Positions 32,820 to 42,092 of a DNA stretch of 64,000 nt are shown here, piece after piece (positions within the stretch are counted from its first letter, which is position 1; every line of letters begins with the position of its first letter). The stretch comes from RBG-13-51-18 sp050014095. GTDB lineage: Bacteria > Chloroflexota > Dehalococcoidia > Dehalococcoidales > RBG-16-60-22. The notes below the pieces were generated by a model, which searched no databases, was not told the DNA's origin, and was given only the letters and a program-made list of their open reading frames with translations. The translations under genes were made by a program, and so were the position numbers. The stretch is taken from positions 62,001 through 126,000 of the forward strand of contig JBEKDZ010000001.1 of assembly GCA_050014095.1 (NCBI GenBank), in the 5' to 3' direction.

Positions 32820-35228
32820 TTACTGAACGAGACCTATCGGGTCAATATCCACCGTCCAGCCATGGCCAAAATCCAGCGGTGTCAGAAATTCTGACAGATT
32901 TTGCCCGCGGATAATCAGCTGCCAGCGGAACCTGCCCCGCAGGCGATGGATAAAAGCCGGCGCCGGACCGATAATACTAATGCCCCCGATGCCCCTGGTA
33001 TTGCTTTCCTCGATAAGCGTTTTTTGCATCTTTTCCGCTTCGCGCTGGCAGACGGCGTCATTGGTATGGGTAAAAACCAACCGGGCAAGCTGGGTAAAGG
33101 GCGGATTTTTCAGCTGACGCCGGTAGGCGATTTCCTGCTCGTAGAAAGCCGCATAATCGTTGCGAGCTACCGACTGGATAGCGTAGTTCTCCGGGGCAAA
33201 GGTCTGGATGATAACCTTACCGCCGGCCAGCCCCCGCCCCGCCCTGCCAGCTACCTGGCATAATAGCTGGTATGTCCGCTCGCCGGCACGGAAGTCCGGG
33301 AGATTCAGGCTGGTGTCGGCGTTGACAACCCCTACCAGCGTTACCGACGGTATATCCAGTCCCTTGGCGACCATCTGCGTGCCGATAAGCACGTCCGCGG
33401 CACGACTGCTAAATTTTCGCAAGATATCCTCGTTGGATGTCCTCCCGGTAGTAGCGTCGCTATCCCAGCGTAGCTGCCGGGCGCGCGGAAAGGCTAGCCT
33501 TACCTCTTGCTCCAGCTTCTGCGTGCCAGCCCCCAGGAATTTCAGCTGGCGGTTACCGCAGTTGGGGCAGGCATTAGGCACCGGTATCTTATAGTTGCAC
33601 TGGTGGCAGGTTAAAATATCATCGTTAATGTGGTGGGATAGCGGCACCTCGCAGCGGCGGCAGCGCAGCACAAAGCCGCACCGCCGGCATTGAATATAAT
33701 ATGCCCCACCCCTCCGGTTCAAAAATAGTATCACCTGTTCGCCGGCGGCGATAGCTTTATTGATGGACTGCCCCAGCACCCGACTGAACATGCTGCGGTT
33801 GCCCGCTTTAAGCTCCTCCCGCATATCCACCACCTCCACCTGCGGCAGGGTCGCTCCAGGCGTAACCCGTTGCGGAAGCTCCAGCAGCTTGTATCTTCCG
33901 TTTTTCGCTTGATAGTATGTCTCGACATCCGGCGTGGCGCTGCCGAGGACGACTACTGCTCCGGTCAATTCCGCGAGTTTGATTGCCGCATCACGCGCGT
34001 GGTAATGCGGCGAGCTATCCTGCTTGTAAGTCCACTCATGTTCTTCATCGATGATGATGAGGCCGAGGCCCGGCTGGGGAGCGAAAAGGGCGCTGCGTGA
34101 GCCGATGACGACGTCGCACTCGCCGTTCTTGATGCGGTGCCATTCGTCGAACTGCTCCCCTGGGGATAGTTTGCTGTGTAAAACCCCAACCCGCCCGGGG
34201 AAACGCGCGGCAAAACGCTCGATGGTCTGGGGGGTTAGCGCTATTTCTGGTACCAGGACAATGCCCTTTTTCCCCTGCTGTATCGCCTCGGCTAATGACT
34301 GTAAATATATCTCGGTCTTGCCGCTGCCCGTAATCCCGTGGAGTAAAAAGACCCGCGGTGATGCTCCATCTCTGCCTGTTTTATCCAGTTCCGCTTTGAT
34401 TGACGCGAAAGCAACTTGCTGGTCGTCAGTGAGGTTCAAAGGCAAGGAAAGATTAATTTCATCATAAGATATGGGCTCCCGCCGCACTTCAACTGTTTTA
34501 AACGCGACCAGTCCGTGACGCAAAAGCGCATCGGCGATGGATTTGTCGCAGCCGGTCTTTCTTCTGGTTTCTGCCCAGGGCAGCGGTCGGGACTGCTCTT
34601 TTAAAAAGTCGTAAAGCCTCGCCTGTCTGGGTGAAAGCTTTAAATCTCCACCGCCCTTAGCCACCAGACTGATATAGAGCTCACTTTTAGGTTTCATCCT
34701 GATTGGCGACAACTCATAGCTACGTTTAACCAATCCTTGTCGGACCATTTGCGAGACAACGGTGCCGGCTTTCTTTTTACCGAGCGTTTTCTCGATGGCT
34801 TTTAGCTCAACCTTGCCCTTTTTCAGAGAAAATACGATGACTTTCTTTTGTTCGTCTTCAAGAGCGGCAATATCAATGTCCGGATTAGTTGTCTGGATGA
34901 AGGTCAGCGCTTTCCGCTCGAATGACGGCGGCAGCATCAAAGCCACGGCGCTGAAAAGCGGCGCAAGGTAATAGTCGCTTATCCAGCGGGCGAGCGATAT
35001 TTGATGTTGGGATAATATGGGGACCGATTCGATAATGTCGAGGATGTCGCGGGTGTCTTCCACGGCAGGAAGGGGCGTGATTTCCATAACGATGCCCTGG
35101 AGGATTTTCTCACCGAAAGGCACCAGCACTGCCTGTCCCGCAAGAACATTCAATCCTTCGGGAATAGCGTAGCTGAAAGTACGACGCTGGGCTACCGGCG
35201 AATTGACACTTACCTCGGCGTATCTCAT
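32820..35228 (-). CDS. priA: primosomal protein N' (PriA helicase)
   Basis: This 802-residue replication restart helicase has an N-terminal 3'-binding domain (SPVAQRRTFSYAIPEGL). The helicase core follows with GITGSGKTEIYL (Walker A), IIDEEHEWTYKQ and GSATPDVETYYQ. The zinc-binding Cys set is CRRCGFVLRCRRCEVPLS and CPNCGNRQL, then VAGRAGRG. Length is normal (about 730-820). Confidence 0.96.
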   Translation of the reverse strand: MRYAEVSVNSPVAQRRTFSYAIPEGLNVLAGQAVLVPFGEKILQGIVMEITPLPAVEDTRDILDIIESVPILSQHQISLARWISDYYLAPLFSAVALMLPPSFERKALTFIQTTNPDIDIAALEDEQKKVIVFSLKKGKVELKAIEKTLGKKKAGTVVSQMVRQGLVKRSYELSPIRMKPKSELYISLVAKGGGDLKLSPRQARLYDFLKEQSRPLPWAETRRKTGCDKSIADALLRHGLVAFKTVEVRREPISYDEINLSLPLNLTDDQQVAFASIKAELDKTGRDGASPRVFLLHGITGSGKTEIYLQSLAEAIQQGKKGIVLVPEIALTPQTIERFAARFPGRVGVLHSKLSPGEQFDEWHRIKNGECDVVIGSRSALFAPQPGLGLIIIDEEHEWTYKQDSSPHYHARDAAIKLAELTGAVVVLGSATPDVETYYQAKNGRYKLLELPQRVTPGATLPQVEVVDMREELKAGNRSMFSRVLGQSINKAIAAGEQVILFLNRRGGAYYIQCRRCGFVLRCRRCEVPLSHHINDDILTCHQCNYKIPVPNACPNCGNRQLKFLGAGTQKLEQEVRLAFPRARQLRWDSDATTGRTSNEDILRKFSSRAADVLIGTQMVAKGLDIPSVTLVGVVNADTSLNLPDFRAGERTYQLLCQVAGRAGRGLAGGKVIIQTFAPENYAIQSVARNDYAAFYEQEIAYRRQLKNPPFTQLARLVFTHTNDAVCQREAEKMQKTLIEESNTRGIGGISIIGPAPAFIHRLRGRFRWQLIIRGQNLSEFLTPLDFGHGWTVDIDPIGLVQ

Positions 35229-35285
35229 CCCAGACTCCAGAGAGGATATTCAGGTATTACCCAGCTATTTGATATTAATAAAAAC

Positions 35286-35927
35286 CTAGGCTTTAGGCTC
35301 TTCTTTTTTTTCGTCTTTAGCCGGTTCAGCCGGCTCGGCAGGTTTTTCCGCGGTCGGAGTTTTTTCTTCGGGTTGCTCGACTACAGCTTCTGGCTTTTCT
35401 TCCTTGACTGCTTCTGGCGCTTTTTCTTTGGATTTTTTAGCTTTTTTCTTTTCTTCTTTAGCTGCTTCCGGTGCGGCCGGCTGTTCCGCCGCCACGGCAA
35501 CCGCCGCTTCATCCATAATAGGCTCTATCTCTTCCTCGGGCGGCGCTTGGAGCAGCTCCTCGCCTACCTGTTCTCTAATTTTCCTCTCCACACGCTTAAT
35601 CTTGCGTCGGGCTTCTTTGCCGCTAAGACTGCGCAGATAGTAAAGCCGGGAGCGGCGCACTTTGCCCTGCCGCACGATTTCCACCTTTTCCACCATCGGT
35701 GAACTTAACGGGAAGGTACGCTCCACGCCGATGCCGAAGGCGACATGCCTTACGGTATAGCTAGCGCCATGACCACCGTGCTTTATCTTGATGACGACGC
35801 CTTGAAAAACCTGAATTCTTTCCTTATCGCCCTCGACTATTTTGGTACTGACCCGCACCGTATCGCCGGGCTGGATATCAGGAATTTTTTTGTTCTTTTT
35901 AATGTCCAGCAGTGTTGAAACATCCAT
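35286..35927 (-). CDS. rplS: 50S ribosomal protein L19 with long charged tail
   Basis: Residues 1-120 are standard L19 (IPDIQPGDTVRVSTKIVEG, VFQGVVIKIKHGG, RRSRLYYLRSLSGKEARRKI). The remaining 93 or so residues are a low-complexity tail of Glu, Lys, Ala and Pro (for example APEAAKEEKKKAKKSK), about doubling the usual 115. The tail is in frame, with normal codon use. It lies downstream of trmD as in most bacteria. Confidence 0.96.
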   Translation of the reverse strand: MDVSTLLDIKKNKKIPDIQPGDTVRVSTKIVEGDKERIQVFQGVVIKIKHGGHGASYTVRHVAFGIGVERTFPLSSPMVEKVEIVRQGKVRRSRLYYLRSLSGKEARRKIKRVERKIREQVGEELLQAPPEEEIEPIMDEAAVAVAAEQPAAPEAAKEEKKKAKKSKEKAPEAVKEEKPEAVVEQPEEKTPTAEKPAEPAEPAKDEKKEEPKA

Positions 35928-35948
35928 GTTAAGACTCCCTATCTTTAA

Positions 35949-36701
35949 TTAATCTTTTTTATCGGTATGCATCATGCGCTTTACCAGGCGCTTGTCTTCA
36001 AGTCCAAGGTCGGCTTTATCTAACAACTCGGGACGCTTTTCCAGCGTCCGTTTGATTATCTGCTCCCGCCGCCACTTGGCAATCTGCGCATGATTGCCGG
36101 AAAGCAAAATCTCCGGCACCTGCCAGCCGCGGAAATCCGCCGGACGCGTATACTGCGGATATTCTAACAGACCGCTGGCGTGAGAATCATCCAGGGGTGA
36201 CTCCTCTGAACCCAGCACTCCCGGCACCAACCGTAGCACGGCATCCGCCACCACCATCGCCGGCAGTTCACCGCCGGTTAAAACATAGTCGCCGATGCTG
36301 ATGGTATCGGTAGCCAGGTATTCGATAACGCGTTCATCGACGCCCTCATAGTGGCCGCAAATTAAAATAATATGCGGGTGCTGCGCCAGCTCCTGCGCTA
36401 TTTTGTGCGAAAACAATCTGCCCTGTGGCGTTAGCAAAATAATCGGCAGCATGGCACCTTTATCATCCAGTTTGTCTTTAATAGCTTCAACCGCTTCGAA
36501 GATAGGCTCCGGCTTCATGACCATACCGGCGCCGCCGCCATAGGGATAGTCATCCGCCGTATGGTGTTTATCATGGGTATAGTCGCGAATATTCACCGTA
36601 TTGATGCTGACCAGTCCGGTATCGATAGCCCGTTTGAAAATGCCAAAACTGAACGGGACTTCGAACATCTGTGGAAACAATGTTAAAATATCGATGCGCA
36701 T
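35949..36701 (-). CDS. trmD: tRNA (guanine-N1-)-methyltransferase
   Basis: This 250-residue SPOUT methyltransferase makes m1G37. The N-terminus MRIDILTLFPQMFEVPFSFG, the knot regions LLTPQGRLFSHKIAQELA and ICGHYEGVDERVIEYLATD, and SIGDYVLTGGELPAMV all match. I place the start at ATG 36701, since homologs begin there. An ATG at 36722 adds seven residues and overlaps the gene before it. Confidence 0.95.
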   Translation of the reverse strand: MRIDILTLFPQMFEVPFSFGIFKRAIDTGLVSINTVNIRDYTHDKHHTADDYPYGGGAGMVMKPEPIFEAVEAIKDKLDDKGAMLPIILLTPQGRLFSHKIAQELAQHPHIILICGHYEGVDERVIEYLATDTISIGDYVLTGGELPAMVVADAVLRLVPGVLGSEESPLDDSHASGLLEYPQYTRPADFRGWQVPEILLSGNHAQIAKWRREQIIKRTLEKRPELLDKADLGLEDKRLVKRMMHTDKKD

Positions 36702-36702
36702 T

Positions 36703-37224
36703 TTATTTATGAACTCTGGCATTCTGCAGAGAATGCTCCGTCACTTCTCCCTTAATGATTTCCACGGCATGCGATAGGGCTGGCAATATCGCCTCGAGAC
36801 ATTCCCGCACGGCTTTAGTGCTCCCGGGCATATTGATAATGAGGCACTGCCCCCGCTGCCCCGCCACCGCCCGACTCAACATCGCCATCGGCGTTTTTTC
36901 TAATGATTTCGCCCGCATCGCTTCGGCGATACCAAGCACTTCCCGCTCTATCACCGCTAATGTCGCTTCTGGCGTAACATCCCTTTTGCTTAAGCCAGTG
37001 CCGCCCGTGGTCAAGATAACGTCCACTTTACCGCTATCTGCCCAATCGCATAGCGTGGCGGCGATAACGTCTTTCTCGTCCGGCACAATCTCGTATTTAA
37101 TGACATTACTATCGATAGTAGCCACGATATCCCTGATGGCCTCGCCGCTTTTATCCTGGCGCTGCCCCTGCGAGCCTTTATCGCTGATGGTGAGTATGCC
37201 GATGTTAATCATAGACTTTTTCAC
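36703..37224 (-). CDS. MoaB/MogA-type molybdopterin adenylyltransferase
   Basis: This 173-residue protein has the MoaB fold signature TTGGTGLSKRDVTPEATLAV and the N-terminal ILTISDKGSQG. It ends in INMPGSTKAVRECLEAILPAL. It would adenylate molybdopterin in cofactor synthesis. The start may be GTG 37224 or ATG 37212. It directly precedes trmD, an unusual neighbour since rpsP/rimM are more common. Confidence 0.88.
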   Translation of the reverse strand: MKKSMINIGILTISDKGSQGQRQDKSGEAIRDIVATIDSNVIKYEIVPDEKDVIAATLCDWADSGKVDVILTTGGTGLSKRDVTPEATLAVIEREVLGIAEAMRAKSLEKTPMAMLSRAVAGQRGQCLIINMPGSTKAVRECLEAILPALSHAVEIIKGEVTEHSLQNARVHK

Positions 37225-37388
37225 AAAACAAATTATATTCTACCACAGATATGGCTTAAGGCGAAAGTGCCTTACGCTTCCCCACTTTACCCCACCCCAT
37301 CAACAGTTACATTTTTTACAATTCAAGCATTCGTTTTCATAAAACCCCACAGATTCACCCTAAATAGTAGATATTTTAATATAAATAC

Positions 37389-37448
37389 TTGACAAATGTG
37401 TATGATTGTGTTATAAAATGGTAAATCGTGGTAAATAGTGGTAATATA
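37389..37448 (+). promoter_or_regulatory. mraZ promoter with three-repeat MraZ operator
   Basis: TTGACA (37389-37394), a 17-base spacer and TATAAA (37412-37417) form a strong promoter. Immediately after, TGGTAAATCG, TGGTAAATAG and TGGTAATATA occur as three exact 10-base-spaced direct repeats (37419-37448), across the probable transcription start. MraZ is known to bind tandem TGG-type repeats with 10-base spacing at its own promoter, so these are its likely autoregulatory operator. Confidence 0.85.
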
Positions 37449-37467
37449 GGGGAAGAAGTAGAGTAAA

Positions 37468-37896
37468 ATGTTTTACGGTGAGTTTGACTACAAAATCGAT
37501 GAAAAAGGCAGACTTCCCATCCCGCCCAAATTCCGGGGCGTCTTCAAGGATGGCATTGTCCTGACTTCCAGCGCAGAAAACTGCATCACCGCCTATACGG
37601 TTACAGAGTGGAAAAAACTATCCGCTTCTCTTACCAATAGCCCGCTATCACGCAGCAAGATGCGGAGGTTGAGTCGCGCCCTCTTTTCTACCGCTTTCAC
37701 CACACTGATTGACGGACAGGGCCGCATCGCTATCCCCGCCCCGCTCCGCGAGCATGCCCAGATTACCGGCGACGCCGTTGTCGTCGGTGTAAATACCTAT
37801 CTGGAGCTTTGGAATAAAGCGCTCTGGGAGGAAGAAAAGGCAACCAGCCAGCAGCAAGCCTGGCAGATTATAGAAAGCCTGGAAACCGATGAATAG
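37468..37896 (+). CDS. mraZ: transcriptional regulator MraZ
   Basis: This 142-residue protein is built of two AbrB-like swapped-hairpin halves: FYGEFDYKIDEKGRLPIPPKFR and TTLIDGQGRIAIPAPLREHA. It is the DNA-binding repressor at the head of the dcw cluster. The tandem operator upstream fits autoregulation. Its stop overlaps the rsmH start by 8 bases. Confidence 0.95.
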   Translation: MFYGEFDYKIDEKGRLPIPPKFRGVFKDGIVLTSSAENCITAYTVTEWKKLSASLTNSPLSRSKMRRLSRALFSTAFTTLIDGQGRIAIPAPLREHAQITGDAVVVGVNTYLELWNKALWEEEKATSQQQAWQIIESLETDE

Positions 37897-38938
37897 TAGG
37901 TCTGCCCCAAGCCATACTCCGGTTCTATTACTAGAATCGCTTAGAGCACTGGCCGTCGAGCCTGGCGGTCGCTATGTGGACTGCACGCTCGGTAGCGGAG
38001 GTCATGCCGCTGCCATTTTGGAAAAGAGCTCCCCCGGTGGTCAGCTGCTCGGCATTGATGCCGACCCGAATGCTTTAGAAGCCGCTAGAAAGCGGCTTCA
38101 GGACTATAAAGAGTCCGTCCTGCTCGTGAACGACAACTTCGTCAACCTGCAGTCAATTTGCATTAAATACAAGTTTTTCCCCGTACACGGCATTCTCCTC
38201 GACCTCGGTCTCTCATCCCTGCAGCTGGATGAGAGCGGCCGCGGCTTCAGCTTCCAGCATGATGCTCCGCTGGATATGCGCTTCAATCCCGACCAGGAAG
38301 TTAGCGCCGCCGATATCGTTAATACATGCTCCGAGGCTAAACTAGCGCAAATTATCCGGGCCTACGGCGAGGAAAGCCAGAGCTACCGCATCGCCCGGAG
38401 TATCATCAAGGAACGCCCCATCACCACCACTCTACAGCTGGCGAATTTGATAGAAAAGACCATCGGGCGGAGGGGTAAAATCCACCCCGCCACGAAGACT
38501 TTCCAGGCGCTACGCATCGCCGTCAATCATGAGCTCGAGTATCTGGAATCGGTCTTGAGGCAGGCAATCGACCTGCTTGGCTACGAGGGCAGGCTCGTGG
38601 TAATCAGCTATCACTCTCTTGAGGACCGGATTGTTAAACAGTTCATGCAGCAGGAAGCTAGAGGCTGCATCTGCCCTACCGGAACTCCGGTATGCATTTG
38701 CGGTCATACGCCAAGTTTAAGATTACTCAATAAGAAAGTAATTACTCCTACAGAAATGGAGATTAAAAATAATCCGCGCAGTCGGAGCGCTAAATTAAGA
38801 GCCGCTGCACGCATTACATCGCAAAGTGACTGCCACGCAACCACCGCCGACCATGATTTTATCACTATTGCAAAATCCAGGGTCTGGCGTAAGCCAACCT
38901 TGATACAGAAAACCAGGACATTTCTCCTGGCAGCTTAA
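37889..38938 (+). CDS. rsmH: 16S rRNA m4C1402 methyltransferase
   Basis: This 349-residue enzyme has motif DCTLGSGGHAAAIL, LGIDADPNALEAA, GILLDLGLSSLQLDESGRGFSF, YHSLEDRIVKQF and the terminal NPRSRSAKLRAA. The usual protein of about 310 residues ends near there. Here about 40 additional residues follow (RITSQSDCHATT...FLLAA), possibly unrelated in origin. It is translationally coupled to mraZ. In most bacteria ftsL follows; here ftsA does. Confidence 0.94.
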   Translation: MNSRSAPSHTPVLLLESLRALAVEPGGRYVDCTLGSGGHAAAILEKSSPGGQLLGIDADPNALEAARKRLQDYKESVLLVNDNFVNLQSICIKYKFFPVHGILLDLGLSSLQLDESGRGFSFQHDAPLDMRFNPDQEVSAADIVNTCSEAKLAQIIRAYGEESQSYRIARSIIKERPITTTLQLANLIEKTIGRRGKIHPATKTFQALRIAVNHELEYLESVLRQAIDLLGYEGRLVVISYHSLEDRIVKQFMQQEARGCICPTGTPVCICGHTPSLRLLNKKVITPTEMEIKNNPRSRSAKLRAAARITSQSDCHATTADHDFITIAKSRVWRKPTLIQKTRTFLLAA

Positions 38939-38975
38939 TATAGAGAAAGATTTAACTCGTAATTAAGGAGGGCAG

Positions 38976-40196
38976 ATGAAAAAAAGCAATATCATAACTT
39001 CTATTGATGTCGGTACTACCAAGATATGTACTATCATGGCGGATATCGTTGATGGCGTGCCCCGGGTCGTGGGCGTCGGCATCTCACCCTCCAGAGGGCT
39101 CCATAAAGGGCTGGTGATCAACATCCATGAAGCCAGAGAGTCGATTCGCGATTCGGTGAGAAAAGCGGAGCAGACCAGCAACTTCAAAGTGGAATCAGCC
39201 TATGTCGGCGTTACCGGCCGCCATGTAACCTCGAACAATAACCACGGCGTAGTCGCTATTACCCGCAACGACCGCGTCGTACGCCCGATTGACCTGAAGC
39301 GTGTGCTCATCTCCGCGCAGAGCATAAAAACACCTTCAGATAGAAGGCTGCTCCATGTAATCCCCCGCGGTTATGCAGTAGATGGCCAGGCGGGCGTGCA
39401 AAATCCTGTAGGCATGCACGGCTTCCGGCTTGATGTCGAGACCCATGTAATCACCGCTGCGGTAACCTCCATACAAAATCTCGTAAAATGCATCCGCAGC
39501 CTCGGGATAGAAATCGAAGACCTCATCCTGGAACCTCTCGCCAGCAGCGAGGCGGTCCTATCCGACGACGAGCGTCAGGTAGGCGTCATCATGGCGGATA
39601 TCGGCGGCGGCACTACGGACGTAGCCATCTTTAGGGAAGGCAGCATCTGGCATACCTCGATTCTGCCCGTGGCTGGCTATCAGCTAACCCGCGATGTCGC
39701 CATCGGTCTCGGGCTGCCGTTCGAAATCGCCGAGGAGATGAAGAAAAAGTATGGCAGCGTCATGCCCGTCTATGAGAAGAACAAGAAGGGAGATACCGCT
39801 CCGGCTATCTCCAACGATGGACACGGCGTTTCTTACCAGGATTTATGCGACATTATCAAAGCCAGAGTCGAAGAAATTTTAAAGCTTATCGTTCTGGAAA
39901 TGCCAAACTCAAACTACGAAGAGCTCGTGCCGGGCGGACTGGTGCTTACCGGCGGTAGTGCTAACCTCTCGGGGCTGGCGGCGCTGGGTAGAGAATCCCT
40001 CAATATGCCGGTGAGAATAGGCGTTCCCAGCAACACCTACGGTATCGGCGATATGCTCCAGGACCCGGCTTATGCTACCAGCGTCGGCCTCATTCTCTGG
40101 GGGAATAAGCATCATGGCAAGAAAAACTGGAAGGGAAGCGGCTTCGGCGGCTCTCTACACAACCTGGTGTCTCAAATTAGTAAATTATTCGGCTAA
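38976..40196 (+). CDS. ftsA: cell division protein FtsA
   Basis: This 406-residue actin-fold protein has SIDVGTTKICTIMADI (phosphate 1), MADIGGGTTDVAIF (phosphate 2), LVLTGGSANLSGL (adenosine) and a C-terminal amphipathic-like segment LHNLVSQISKLFG that would anchor it to the membrane. It recruits FtsZ to the membrane. It lies 50 bases upstream of ftsZ and has TAAGGAGGG before its ATG. Confidence 0.95.
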   Translation: MKKSNIITSIDVGTTKICTIMADIVDGVPRVVGVGISPSRGLHKGLVINIHEARESIRDSVRKAEQTSNFKVESAYVGVTGRHVTSNNNHGVVAITRNDRVVRPIDLKRVLISAQSIKTPSDRRLLHVIPRGYAVDGQAGVQNPVGMHGFRLDVETHVITAAVTSIQNLVKCIRSLGIEIEDLILEPLASSEAVLSDDERQVGVIMADIGGGTTDVAIFREGSIWHTSILPVAGYQLTRDVAIGLGLPFEIAEEMKKKYGSVMPVYEKNKKGDTAPAISNDGHGVSYQDLCDIIKARVEEILKLIVLEMPNSNYEELVPGGLVLTGGSANLSGLAALGRESLNMPVRIGVPSNTYGIGDMLQDPAYATSVGLILWGNKHHGKKNWKGSGFGGSLHNLVSQISKLFG

Positions 40197-40246
40197 GATA
40201 TCGATATTAGAAGAAAAATCTTATACTCGACAAAAAGGAGGAGGAT

Positions 40247-41380
40247 ATGGCAAGAACCAGTTTCGTGGCTAATCCAGCTAAGATTAAAGTCGTTGGTCTG
40301 GGTGGTGGCGGCAGTAATGCAGTGACCCGCATGGTGAGAGAGAATATCCAGGGTGTCGAGTTCATCGCGATGAACACCGACGCCCAGGCTCTAGCCGTTT
40401 GCGAAGCGCCGATGTGCGTTCAGCTTGGACCCAAGCTGACGAGGGGGCTTGGCGCCGGCGGCGACCACCATGTTGGCGCTAAAGCCGCCGAGGAAACTCG
40501 CGATGAACTCCGGGAAATCATCGGCGGAGCCGATATGGTGTTCATCACTGCCGGCATGGGCGGCGGCACCGGCACCGGCGCGATTCCGATCGTCGCCGAG
40601 ATTGCTAAATCAAGCGGCGCGCTGACCATCGCGGTAGTCACCAAGCCCTTCGATTTCGAGGGCGTTCACCGTATGGAGACGGCGGAAGAGGGTATTCAAA
40701 ATCTTGTCGATAAGGTCGATACGCTGATCATTATTCCTAACGACCGTCTCTTAACCCTCTGTGACAACAGGACTGGTGTGGACAGCGCCTTTAAATTAGC
40801 TGACGATGTCTTGAGGCACGGTGTTCAGGCTATCGCCGAGGTAATTACCACCCCCGGCATGATTAACCTGGACTTTGCCGATGTTAAGTCAATCATGAAA
40901 GATGCCGGCCCTGCCTGGATGTCCATCGGTAAAGGCACTGGTCAGAACCGCGCTATCGACGCCGCTAAAGAAGCGCTGGCCAGCCCGCTGCTCGAAGTCT
41001 CTATCGAGGGTTCCAAAGGCGTATTGTTCAACGTCATCGGCGGCAGCAGCTTGACCCTGTTCGAGGTCAATCAGGCTGCCGATATCATTAAAGCCGCCGT
41101 GGACCCGGATGCCAACATCATTTTCGGTGTGGCTAACGACCCGTCAATGGAACAAGAGATTAGTCTTACCCTAATCGCTACCGGATTCAAATCCAAGATG
41201 GGTATGGGTAGAGTCAACCGTGAAGACGAGGAACTAACCAAGATACTCAAGAACATGAAGACCGAAGAGGAACTGGACATGCCTTCCTTCCTGCGCCGTC
41301 CACTCAACAGCCATCGGAAAATTTCTAACACCCAGAATCCGTACACGATGGAACAGCCGAAACAGCGACACTTTGTTTAA
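40247..41380 (+). CDS. ftsZ: cell division protein FtsZ
   Basis: This 377-residue tubulin-like GTPase has the GGGTGTGA signature (MGGGTGTGAIPIVA), the N-terminal VVGLGGGGSNAV and IPNDRLL. The C-terminal conserved peptide DMPSFLRR is followed by about 20 further residues, so the FtsA-binding tail is internal. AGGAGGAGG before the ATG is a very strong ribosome site. It ends the division cluster and is followed by a terminator. Confidence 0.97.
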   Translation: MARTSFVANPAKIKVVGLGGGGSNAVTRMVRENIQGVEFIAMNTDAQALAVCEAPMCVQLGPKLTRGLGAGGDHHVGAKAAEETRDELREIIGGADMVFITAGMGGGTGTGAIPIVAEIAKSSGALTIAVVTKPFDFEGVHRMETAEEGIQNLVDKVDTLIIIPNDRLLTLCDNRTGVDSAFKLADDVLRHGVQAIAEVITTPGMINLDFADVKSIMKDAGPAWMSIGKGTGQNRAIDAAKEALASPLLEVSIEGSKGVLFNVIGGSSLTLFEVNQAADIIKAAVDPDANIIFGVANDPSMEQEISLTLIATGFKSKMGMGRVNREDEELTKILKNMKTEEELDMPSFLRRPLNSHRKISNTQNPYTMEQPKQRHFV

Positions 41381-41407
41381 TCTTAGCGGATAGTATAGAT
41401 ATTCGAG

Positions 41408-41453
41408 GCTGCGGGATAAAATGCCTCCTTCCCGCAGCCTTCCCTTTTCCCGT
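41408..41453 (+). terminator. terminator after ftsZ
   Basis: GGCTGCGGGA...TCCCGCAGCC forms a 10-base-pair stem. It is followed by TTCCCTTTTCC. Confidence 0.8.
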
Positions 41454-41480
41454 AACTATCAGCTGTTAACTCCCCACAGG

Positions 41481-41510
41481 TTGACAAAAATAGCTACATC
41501 TGTTTATTCT
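41481..41510 (+). promoter_or_regulatory. putative rsmD-coaD promoter
   Basis: TTGACA (41481-41486) and TATTCT (41505-41510) have an 18-base spacer. They lie 28 bases before the rsmD start. Confidence 0.5.
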
Positions 41511-41537
41511 ATTACTTGGTAATTCAATTACCGCAAT

Positions 41538-42092
41538 ATGCGAGTTATTACAGGAAAAGCAAAGGGCCACCATCTTAAGTTCCCCACAGGTACAAAAACC
41601 CGTCCGGTCACGGACCTCGTACGTGGTGCCATTTTTTCTATCCTGGAAAACATTGCTAATGATTGGTCGCTGGTGCTCGACCTTTTCGCCGGCAGCGGCG
41701 CTCTGGGTATCGAAGCTTTAAGCCGGGGCGCTGGCTGGGCGGACTTTGTTGAAAGCGAACGTAAGTGTTGTGCTATAATTAAGGAGAATCTGGCAGCCAC
41801 GGGATTTTCTTCACAGGCTCGTGTTTACTGCTGCAGCGTCGAAAAAGCGCTTCCTTTGCTTGATAAGGAGTATGACATCATATTGATGGACCCGCCTTAC
41901 GCTAACCCTGCTACTGGTGACATTATTACCCGGCTGGCGTCATCGCCGCTGGTCGGCGCTAAAACAACGCTGGTAGTGACCCATTCCTCCCGCATTCCGT
42001 TGTATCAAACTTTCGCCGCTCTCAATCTCCTGAAAGAGCACCGCCACGGTGATAGCTGTATTTCTATATTTCAAAAGGAGGCCAAGCTTTGA
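41538..42092 (+). CDS. rsmD: 16S rRNA m2G966 methyltransferase
   Basis: This 184-residue class I methyltransferase has LDLFAGSGALGIEALSRGA (motif I), and the catalytic DPPY (IILMDPPYA). The N-terminus MRVITGKAKGHHLKFP is typical, as is TRPVTDLVRGAIFSIL. It overlaps the coaD start by four bases, so the two are coupled. Confidence 0.94.
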   Translation: MRVITGKAKGHHLKFPTGTKTRPVTDLVRGAIFSILENIANDWSLVLDLFAGSGALGIEALSRGAGWADFVESERKCCAIIKENLAATGFSSQARVYCCSVEKALPLLDKEYDIILMDPPYANPATGDIITRLASSPLVGAKTTLVVTHSSRIPLYQTFAALNLLKEHRHGDSCISIFQKEAKL

